NCBI RefSeq assembly: GCF_041260665.1
Contig: NZ_JBGCCT010000017.1
Span: 1-64,000 of the forward strand
Length of the DNA stretch: 64,000 nucleotides
From: Catenulispora sp. GP43
GTDB lineage: Bacteria; Actinomycetota; Actinomycetes; Streptomycetales; Catenulisporaceae
Direction of reading: 5' to 3'
Shown: piece by piece, positions 53,772-62,122 of the stretch
How the letters are laid out: each line of letters starts with the position of its first letter
Position numbering within the stretch: the first letter of the stretch is position 1
The notes under the pieces: model-generated
Database searches by the model: none
Told to the model about the DNA's origin: nothing
The model's input: only the letters and a program-made list of their open reading frames with translations
Made by a program: the position numbers and the translations under genes

Positions 53772-54158
53772 TCAGCCGAGGGTCCATTGCTGGTTGCTGC
53801 CACCGTTGCAGGTCCAGAGCTGGACCAGGGCTCCGTCGGCGGTGGAGGCGCCGGTGACGTCCAGGCACAGGCCTGACTGCGCGCCGGTGATGGTGCCGTT
53901 GGAGTTGAGGTTCCACTGCTGGTTGGTCTGGCCGTTGCAGGGCCAGATGATCACCTTGGTGCCGTTGGTGGTGCCCTTGTTGTTGGCGTCCAGGCAGTCG
54001 GTGGTGCCGGAGTCGGTGACGGTGAGCTCGCCGGAGGAGTTGTGGGTGAAGCTCTGGTTGCTCTGGCCGTTGCAGTCGTAGATCTGCACCTGGGTGCCGC
54101 CGGTGGTGGTGGCGTTGGGCACGTCCAGGCACTTGCCCGCACCGACCGCGTGCAACGC
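53772..54158 (-). repeat. Ricin cassette B, copy 2 (GH10, inverted)
   Basis: 387 bp including stop, from [18 protein letters not shown] to NQQWTLG. Nearly the same as the copies at 56711-57097, 60111-60497 and 61674-62060 but on the other strand. Confidence 0.92.
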
Positions 54159-55247
54159 ACCGCCACCCGTACCACCGCCACCGCCACCGGTTCCGCCGAG
54201 GGCTGTCACCGTGGCGTTGTAGGCCGGCTTGGGCTGGTAGTTCTGGTCGTACATGGTGGCCGCGCCGTACCCGGGGAACGTGCCGGGGATCCAGGAGTGG
54301 CCGTCGTCCACACCCCACTGCGAGACGCCGACGCACCGGCTGACCGCGAGACAGTCCTTGACGACCGAGCTGTAATCGGAGGCCTGCTGCTGGAGGTTGG
54401 AGGAGCTGGCCGGGAGCTGGATCCGGTCGTCGAGTTCGGTCACCGCCACGTCCAGGCCGAGAGCGGCGAAGCGCTGCATGTTCGCCAGCATGCTGGAGGG
54501 CACCTGGCCGACGATGAAGTGGCTCTCCAAGCCGACGCCGTTCAGCGGCACGCCCTGGGCCAGCAGCGACTTGGCCAGGTTGTACATGCCGTCGCTCTTG
54601 GCGTTCTCGCCTTCGATGTTGTAGTCGTTCAGGTAGAGCTTGGCGTTGGGGTCGGCGGCGCGTGCGGTGCGGATGGCGTCGGCGATATAGCCGGTGCCCA
54701 TGGCGTTGTAGAAGACGTCCTGGCGGAGGGTGCCGTCCTCGTTGAAGGGCTCGTTGACGACGTCCCAGGAGTACACCTTGCCCTTGTAGTGCGTCGCCTC
54801 GGTGGTGATGTGCGCTTCCATCGCACCCTGGACCTGGTTCGACGGCAGGCTGCTGACCCACCCCGGCAGCTGGCTGTGCCAGACCAGGTTGTGGCCGCGC
54901 ACCCGGGCGTTGTGGCTCTGGGCCCAGGAGACGATCTGGTCGCCGGGGCCGAAGTTGTAGGAGCCGTTCGACGGTTCGGTGGTGTCCCACTTCATCTCGT
55001 TGCCCGGCGTCACCATGTCGAACTGGGCCCCGGCGATGTTCATCTCGCCGCTGACGCCGAGGTCACCGTCGGTCAGGGCGGTGCCGAAGTAGCGGTTCTG
55101 CGCTTCGGCCAGGCTTCGCAGCGATGTGGCCGCGGCGGCCGGCTGGGCCGTGAGCGCCGCGGCGACGGGGACGGCCAGGACGGCCGCGGCCGCCACGGCC
55201 AGGCCTCGGGCAAGGCCACGACGTGCCGGGATTCTGCAATGGATCAT
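53772..55247 (-). CDS. GH10 xylanase with ricin lectin cassette
   Basis: 491 residues: signal peptide (to about 40), GH10 barrel (about 42-345) with WHSQLPGW, acid/base Glu166 in WDVVNEPFNE and nucleophile Glu271 in VTELDDRIQ, a Gly linker, and the 128-residue ricin cassette. Cleaves internal beta-1,4-xylan bonds. Start taken as ATG 55247 with GGAG upstream; longer in-frame starts give no better signal. Followed after 26 bases by the clan GH-A gene in the same direction, with an operator-like dyad between. Confidence 0.93.
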   Translation of the reverse strand: MIHCRIPARRGLARGLAVAAAAVLAVPVAAALTAQPAAAATSLRSLAEAQNRYFGTALTDGDLGVSGEMNIAGAQFDMVTPGNEMKWDTTEPSNGSYNFGPGDQIVSWAQSHNARVRGHNLVWHSQLPGWVSSLPSNQVQGAMEAHITTEATHYKGKVYSWDVVNEPFNEDGTLRQDVFYNAMGTGYIADAIRTARAADPNAKLYLNDYNIEGENAKSDGMYNLAKSLLAQGVPLNGVGLESHFIVGQVPSSMLANMQRFAALGLDVAVTELDDRIQLPASSSNLQQQASDYSSVVKDCLAVSRCVGVSQWGVDDGHSWIPGTFPGYGAATMYDQNYQPKPAYNATVTALGGTGGGGGGTGGGALHAVGAGKCLDVPNATTTGGTQVQIYDCNGQSNQSFTHNSSGELTVTDSGTTDCLDANNKGTTNGTKVIIWPCNGQTNQQWNLNSNGTITGAQSGLCLDVTGASTADGALVQLWTCNGGSNQQWTLG

Positions 55248-55368
55248 CAAGGACTCCGCTGTTCGGGACATGACTGGGGAGCAGCTCGCGATGATCGGCC
55301 CGGCATCCGCGATGGGCGACGCTGCGAGTGACACGAAAGCTCGCGATCGGACGGGTGTCAAGCAACTG

Positions 55369-55379
55369 CGAAAGTTTCG
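55369..55379. promoter_or_regulatory. CGAAAGTTTCG dyad upstream of GH10 xylanase
   Basis: Perfect 11-bp dyad, CGAAA-G-TTTCG, the exact form reported for streptomycete xylanase promoters. It lies 122 bases ahead of the xylanase start. Confidence 0.7.
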
Positions 55380-55507
55380 TAGCTCGGACGACACAACGTG
55401 ACTGGTCATCAGAGTGCCCTTGACAGAACACGCAACGTGCAGCACCGTCTACCGCCGAGACACCCCCGCGACATCCCCGTCAGAGGACGACAAGCGCGGG
55501 AAGAAAT

Positions 55508-55521
55508 GTTAGCGCTAACAT
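55508..55521. promoter_or_regulatory. LacI-family operator TGTTAGCGCTAACA, copy 2
   Basis: Identical to 46246-46259; here the dyad extends to 18 bp, AATGTTAGCGCTAACATT (55506-55523). It lies 80 bases ahead of the GH54 start and about 260 from the xylanase start. Confidence 0.8.
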
Positions 55522-55600
55522 TCCGCCGCTCCTGACCGGCAGCAGCGAGCATCGGAGGACGGCGCCCCTCATCGGAACGAGTCACGTTCAAGGAGCTCAG

Positions 55601-57097
55601 ATGGGTTACAGCGCACTGCTATCCGGAAGTCCGCCCGCTCGTCACCGGCTGCGACCGCTAACATTCCTCGCGGCGGCGATCCTCCTCGTGGCCGGCGTCC
55701 TGGCGACCGGCATGGTCAACGCCGGCCCGGCCCGCGCGGCGACCACCGGGCCCTGCGACATCTACGCCTCCGGCGGCACGCCGTGCGTGGCGGCCCACAG
55801 CACCACGCGTGCGCTGTACGGCGCCTACAACGGCCCGCTGTACCAGGTGCGGCGATCCTCGGACAACGCCACGACGAACATCGGCGTGCTGAACGCGGGA
55901 GGCTTCGCGAACGCCGCCGCGCAGGACTCCTTCTGCGCCAACACCACCTGTGTGATCACCGTGATCTACGACCAGTCGGGCCGCGGCAACAACCTCACCC
56001 AGGCGCTCGGCGGCGGCGCCGCGCCCGGCGCGGACAACCTGGCGGTCGCCACCGCCGCCCCGGTCACGCTGAGCGGGCACGAAGCCTATGGCGTGTTCAT
56101 CCCGGCGGGCACCGGCTACCGCGACGACTCCACCAACGGCATCGCCACCGGCGACAACCCCGAGGGCGAGTACGCGATCTTCGACGGCTCGCACTACAAC
56201 GGCGGCTGCTGCTTCGACTACGGCAACGCCGAGACGAACAACAACGACGACGGCAACGGCACCATGGAGGCCATCTACTTCGGGAACATCCGGGTCTGGG
56301 GCTACGGCTCCGGAAACGGCCCCTGGATCATGGCCGACATGGAGAACGGCCTGTACTCCGGCCAGAACGCCGGCTACAACGCCAACGACCCCAGCATCAG
56401 CGACCGCTTCACCACCGCGATCATCAAGGGCGGCGCGAACCAGTGGGCCATCCGTGGCGGCAACGCCCAGTCCGGCAGCCTGTCCACCTTCTACAGCGGC
56501 CCGCGGCCGAACGTCTCCGGCTACAACCCGATGCGCAAGCAGGGCGCCATCATCCTCGGCACCGGCGGGGACAACAGCCGGGGCTCGGACGGTACCTTCT
56601 ATGAGGGCGTGATGACCTCCGGCTACCCGTCGGACGCCACCGAGAACACGGTGCAGGCCAACATCGTCGCCGCGGGGTACTCCACCGGCGGCACCAGCAC
56701 TTCCGGCAGTGCGCTGCACGCCGTCGGTGCCGGGAAGTGTCTGGACGTGCCCAACGCCACCACCGCCGGCGGCACCCAGGTGCAGATCTACGACTGCAAC
56801 GGCCAGAGCAACCAGAGCTTCACCCACACCTCGGCCGGCCAGCTGACCGTCACCGACTCCGGCACCACCGACTGCCTGGACGCCAACAACAAGGGCACGA
56901 GCAACGGCACGAAGGTGATCATCTGGCCGTGTAACGGCCAGACCAACCAGCAGTGGAACCTCAACTCCAACGGCACCATCACCGGCGCGCAGTCAGGCCT
57001 CTGTCTGGACGTCAGCGGAGCCTCCACCGCCGACGGAGCCCTGGTCCAGCTCTGGACCTGCAACAGCCAGAGCAACCAGCAATGGGCCCTCAACTGA
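55601..57097 (+). CDS. GH54 alpha-L-arabinofuranosidase with ricin cassette (paralogue 1)
   Basis: 498 residues: signal peptide (to about 48), GH54 catalytic domain (from [20 protein letters not shown] to NIVAAGY) and the ricin cassette. By comparison with the Aspergillus AbfB enzyme (E221 and D297), the nucleophile Glu is in WIMADMENGLYSG and the acid/base Asp in GTGGDNSRG; the vicinal Cys pair of that enzyme is present in GGCCFDYGNAE. The fungal arabinose-binding CBM42 is replaced by a ricin domain. Removes arabinofuranose side chains from arabinoxylan or arabinan. Preceded by the LacI operator copy 2. Confidence 0.93.
   Translation: MGYSALLSGSPPARHRLRPLTFLAAAILLVAGVLATGMVNAGPARAATTGPCDIYASGGTPCVAAHSTTRALYGAYNGPLYQVRRSSDNATTNIGVLNAGGFANAAAQDSFCANTTCVITVIYDQSGRGNNLTQALGGGAAPGADNLAVATAAPVTLSGHEAYGVFIPAGTGYRDDSTNGIATGDNPEGEYAIFDGSHYNGGCCFDYGNAETNNNDDGNGTMEAIYFGNIRVWGYGSGNGPWIMADMENGLYSGQNAGYNANDPSISDRFTTAIIKGGANQWAIRGGNAQSGSLSTFYSGPRPNVSGYNPMRKQGAIILGTGGDNSRGSDGTFYEGVMTSGYPSDATENTVQANIVAAGYSTGGTSTSGSALHAVGAGKCLDVPNATTAGGTQVQIYDCNGQSNQSFTHTSAGQLTVTDSGTTDCLDANNKGTSNGTKVIIWPCNGQTNQQWNLNSNGTITGAQSGLCLDVSGASTADGALVQLWTCNSQSNQQWALN
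56711..57097 (+). repeat. Ricin cassette B, copy 3 (GH54 paralogue 1)
   Basis: 387 bp including stop. Shares [18 protein letters not shown] with GH10 copy, and [20 protein letters not shown] (also nearly present in copy 5). Confidence 0.92.
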
Positions 57098-57133
57098 GGC
57101 GGATGACAGGCCGATGATCCAGCCGCCGCGAGG

Positions 57134-57886
57134 TCAGCCGAACAGCCGGCGCTGGATCTCGCGGCGGTAGTCCTCCAGCGTGTTGTCCATGTGGACGGCG
57201 GCCGCCCGCGCCGCGGCGTCGGGGTCGCCGCCCCTGATCGCGTCATAGATCGCGGCGTGCTCGGCGACCGCCTCCTCCGCGTGGCCGCCGAGCGTTCCCT
57301 GCAGGCCGATGATGCTGGACTGGCGCTGCAACCGGCGGGCTTCGCGCACCGCGGCGACCAGGAAGGGGTTGTGCGACGCCGCGGCGATGCCGAGGTGGAA
57401 GTCGTCGTCGCCGCGGTCGAACAGCTCGGTCCGGCCGGTCACGTGGCCTTCGCGGCACAGGTCGGCCGCGGTCTCGATGGCGTGCAGCTCCGCCGGCGTG
57501 GCCCGGGTCGCGGCGCACCTGGCGGCCTCGACCTCCTGGACCCGGCGGAACTCGAAGAGCATGTAGACGTGGTCCAGGTCAGTCGGCAGGAAGAAGCCGC
57601 CCCAGCCGGTCGAGCCCAGCATCCCCTCGTCATCGGAGACGTAGAGACCGCGGCCCTTCTGCGCCCTGACCCGGCCGAGCGCGGAGAGGATCTTGACCGC
57701 CTCCCGGACCACCGTCCGACTGGTGCCGAGCTGCGCCGCCAGCTCGTTCTCGGTCGGCATCCGGTCGCCCGGCCGCAGACCGGATTCGGCGATGATCTCC
57801 AGGATCCGCTCGGCAGCGAGCTCGTACCCCGGTCGGTACGGACCGCTCGGAGCACCGTCCTCGTCGTGCGATGTCACGCTCACCAT
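57134..57886 (-). CDS. FadR-subfamily GntR transcriptional regulator
   Basis: 250 residues: winged helix (about 25-90; DRMPTENELAAQLGTSRTV) and an FCD domain with metal-site candidates (Asp/His in DRGDDDFHLGIAAASHNP and His in AVAEHAAIYDAI). Divergent from the beta-helix gene and convergent with GH54 paralogue 1. The 208-bp intergenic region holds AT-rich TGTATGACTTATTGAT (57920-57935), a possible FadR-type site. Start ATG 57886. Confidence 0.85.
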   Translation of the reverse strand: MVSVTSHDEDGAPSGPYRPGYELAAERILEIIAESGLRPGDRMPTENELAAQLGTSRTVVREAVKILSALGRVRAQKGRGLYVSDDEGMLGSTGWGGFFLPTDLDHVYMLFEFRRVQEVEAARCAATRATPAELHAIETAADLCREGHVTGRTELFDRGDDDFHLGIAAASHNPFLVAAVREARRLQRQSSIIGLQGTLGGHAEEAVAEHAAIYDAIRGGDPDAAARAAAVHMDNTLEDYRREIQRRLFG

Positions 57887-58094
57887 GCGGAGAAACTACA
57901 CCTCGATCGCCGGGGGCCTCGATGTGTATGACTTATTGATCTCGAGCATGGCCATGACCACCAGGTTGTGAAACCGACGTTAAAAAATCTTGACGATAAG
58001 CATGCCCATTCTCTTGACGGGGCGCGCTCCCGGGACTCTGATGAGGGATCAAAGTCGCACACATTTCGTCGCCTTCTCACAGCGAGGAAGGACC
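57887..58094. promoter_or_regulatory. Divergent regulator/beta-helix promoter region
   Basis: Contains AT-rich TGTATGACTTATTGAT (57920-57935) and two TTGACG elements (57989-57994 and 58014-58019), which could be -35 boxes of the beta-helix gene. No perfect dyad. Confidence 0.4.
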
Positions 58095-60497
58095 ATGATC
58101 CCCAGAACCCGCCGACGCGGCGGCCGCTCCCGCCCCTCGATCCTGGCGGCCGCGGCGACACTCGTCACGGCCGCCTTCGGGATGCCGGCGCTGTCCCACG
58201 CCGCGACCGCCGCCACGCTGTACGCCTCCCCCACGGGCAGCGGAACCGCCTGTTCAGCCGCCGCGCCGTGTTCCATCACTCAGGCCCAGTCCGCGGTGCG
58301 CTCGATGAACTCGAGCATGAGCGGCGACATCGTCGTCCAGCTGGCCGGCGGGACCTACCGCCTGTCCGCACCGCTGGCCTTCAACGCTTCCGACTCCGGC
58401 ACCAACGGGCACACCGTCATCTGGCAGGCCGCCCCCGGCGCGACGCCGGTGCTGTCCGGCGGGCAGCAGGTCACCGGGTGGACCCTGCACGACTCGGCCG
58501 CCGACATCTGGTCCGCACCGGTCCCCTCCGGGGCCGACTCCCGGCAGCTCTACGTGGACGGCGCGCTCGCGCCCCGCGCCGCGATCCCGATCTCGCGCAG
58601 CGACGTCCAGATCACCGCGAGCGGCATGACCATCGTGAACTCGGCTCTGGACTACCTGGCCTCGCTGCCGGAGCAGAACCGGATCGAGCTGGAGAGCCAG
58701 AACTCGTTCACCGACCGGTACGCTCCGGTGTCGGGCATCACCGGGACCACGATCACGATGCAGCAGCCGGCCTGGAACAACAACAACTGGGGTTACGACA
58801 CCCTGGCCAAGCCCTTCGCCGGCGGCCAGGTCTACCTGGAGAACTCGTACTCGTTCCTGAAGAACGCCGGGCAGTGGTACATCGACCCGCAGGCCGGCCA
58901 GTTGTACTACAAGGCCGCCTCCGGCCAGTCGCCCAGCGGCCACGACGTCGAACTCCCCCGCCTGACCTCGCTGATCCAGATGAGCGGGAGCTACAGCAAC
59001 CCGGTCTCCCACATCACGTTCCAGGGCTTGGCCTTCGAGCACACCACCTGGCTCGGGCCGGGCACCTCGATCGGGTACGCGGACCAGCAGACCGGCACGT
59101 TCCTGGCCAAGCAGTACACCCAGCCGTCGGACTTCCTGACCTCCTGCCAGTCCGGCTGCCAGCTCTTCGAGGCCACCCGCAACAGCTGGAACCAGGCCCC
59201 CGCGGCGGTCCAGGTCTCGGCCGCGTCGGCCATCGCCTTCAGCGGTGACAGCTTCACCCACCTGGGCCAGGTCGCGCTCGGCATCGGCAACGACGCGGAC
59301 GCGGTCGCCTCAGGTATCGGGCTCGGGGCCTCCGGCGTCACGGTCGACCACAACACGTTCACGGATGACTCCGGCGCCGGGATCGTGGTCGGCGGCGTGG
59401 AGCCGGACGCCCACCATCCGTCGAACATTGCGATGACCGTGCAGAACGTCACGATCACCGACAACCTGGTGAGCGGCGTCGCCGAGGACTACAAGGACAT
59501 GCCGGGCATCCTGTCGACGTACGCCACCCACACCGACATCGAGCACAACGAAGTGTCGAACCTGGCCTACGACGGCATCGACGTCGGCTGGGGCTGGGGC
59601 ATGAACGACCCGGGCGGCAGCCAGGACTACGTCAACCGCGGCACCTACAACTACCAGCCGATCTACACCACGCCGACGACGCTCAAGAACACCGTCGTCA
59701 GCTACAACAAGGTGCACGGGACCAAGAAGGTCTTCCACGACGGCGGCAGCATCTACAACCTGTCCGCCAACCCCGGCGGCGTCATCGACGACAACTACAT
59801 CTACGACAACCAGAACACCGTCGGCCTGTATCTGGACGAGGGCTCGCGCTATTTGACGCTGACGAACAACGTCGTCCAGGACACCGGCGTGTGGGCGTTC
59901 ACCAACGCCAACGCGAACAACAACACGAACGACAGCACCTTCTCCTACAACTGGTATAACTCCGGCGCCACCAACGTCGCGACCGGCTCTCCGCACAACA
60001 ACGTGCTGACCGGCAACACCCAGGTGAGCGGAGGCTGGCCGGCAGCCGCCCAGCAGGTCATCACCAACTCGGGCATCTCCGGCAGTACCGGAGGCAGCGG
60101 TTCCAGCGGCGCGTTGCGCGCGGTGGGCGCCGGAAAGTGCCTGGACGTGCCGAATGCCACCACGACCGGCGGCACCCAGATGCAGATCTACGACTGCAAC
60201 GGCCAGACCAACCAGAGCTTCACCCACGACTCCTCGGGTGAGCTGACGGTCACCGACTCCGGCACCACCGACTGCCTGGACGCCAACGACAAGGGCACCA
60301 CCAACGGCACCAAGGTCATCATCTGGCCCTGCAACGGCCAGACCAACCAGCAGTGGAACCTGAACGCCAACGGCACCATCACCGGCGCGCAGTCAGGCCT
60401 GTGCCTGGACGTCACCGGCGGCTCGACAACCGACGGCGCCCTGGTCGAACTCTGGACCTGCAACGGCGGCAGCAACCAGCAATGGACCCTCGGCTGA
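58095..60497 (+). CDS. Secreted right-handed beta-helix protein with ricin cassette
   Basis: 800 residues: signal peptide (to about 37), a beta-helix region (PelC-like fold) from about 40 to 665 with repeated N-x(2)-N/VxxN-type turns such as NVTITDNLVSGV, NTVVSYNKVHG and LTLTNNVVQDTG, and the C-terminal ricin cassette. It may be a polysaccharide lyase, epimerase or GH120/141-like glycosidase; I cannot assign it. DGIDVGWGWGMNDPGG is a distinctive segment that could hold active residues. ATG 58095 has AGGAAGGA upstream. Followed by GH54 paralogue 2. Confidence 0.82.
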   Translation: MIPRTRRRGGRSRPSILAAAATLVTAAFGMPALSHAATAATLYASPTGSGTACSAAAPCSITQAQSAVRSMNSSMSGDIVVQLAGGTYRLSAPLAFNASDSGTNGHTVIWQAAPGATPVLSGGQQVTGWTLHDSAADIWSAPVPSGADSRQLYVDGALAPRAAIPISRSDVQITASGMTIVNSALDYLASLPEQNRIELESQNSFTDRYAPVSGITGTTITMQQPAWNNNNWGYDTLAKPFAGGQVYLENSYSFLKNAGQWYIDPQAGQLYYKAASGQSPSGHDVELPRLTSLIQMSGSYSNPVSHITFQGLAFEHTTWLGPGTSIGYADQQTGTFLAKQYTQPSDFLTSCQSGCQLFEATRNSWNQAPAAVQVSAASAIAFSGDSFTHLGQVALGIGNDADAVASGIGLGASGVTVDHNTFTDDSGAGIVVGGVEPDAHHPSNIAMTVQNVTITDNLVSGVAEDYKDMPGILSTYATHTDIEHNEVSNLAYDGIDVGWGWGMNDPGGSQDYVNRGTYNYQPIYTTPTTLKNTVVSYNKVHGTKKVFHDGGSIYNLSANPGGVIDDNYIYDNQNTVGLYLDEGSRYLTLTNNVVQDTGVWAFTNANANNNTNDSTFSYNWYNSGATNVATGSPHNNVLTGNTQVSGGWPAAAQQVITNSGISGSTGGSGSSGALRAVGAGKCLDVPNATTTGGTQMQIYDCNGQTNQSFTHDSSGELTVTDSGTTDCLDANDKGTTNGTKVIIWPCNGQTNQQWNLNANGTITGAQSGLCLDVTGGSTTDGALVELWTCNGGSNQQWTLG
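60111..60497 (+). repeat. Ricin cassette B, copy 4 (beta-helix protein)
   Basis: 387 bp including stop. Closest to the GH10 copy; both share [12 protein letters not shown] and [12 protein letters not shown], with differences at a few residues. Confidence 0.92.
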
Positions 60498-62060
<1,563 letters not shown>

Positions 62061-62075
62061 TCTGTCCCCAATACG

Positions 62076-62106
62076 CCGGGGCGGCGGCGAGCGACCGTCG
62101 CCCCGG
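62076..62106. terminator. Hairpin between GH54 paralogue 2 and GH29
   Basis: CCGGGGCG (62076-62083) pairs with CGCCCCGG (62099-62106), partly extended inward. Probably terminates or attenuates between the two genes; it ends 16 bases before the GH29 ATG. Confidence 0.6.
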
Positions 62107-62122
62107 CCCGAAAGGACGTCGA

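Larger units (their letters stand above)
55248..55600. other. Divergent control region of GH10 and GH54 genes
   Basis: No gene. Carries CGAAAGTTTCG (55369-55379) on the GH10 side and AATGTTAGCGCTAACATT (55506-55523) on the GH54 side. GGCACTCTGATGACCAG-like sequences between show no further dyad. Confidence 0.6.

Noticed and set aside
53746-54990. Upstream extension of the clan GH-A frame
   Set aside because: It is a shifted frame of the GH10 gene; the signal peptide and RBS place the start at 53745.
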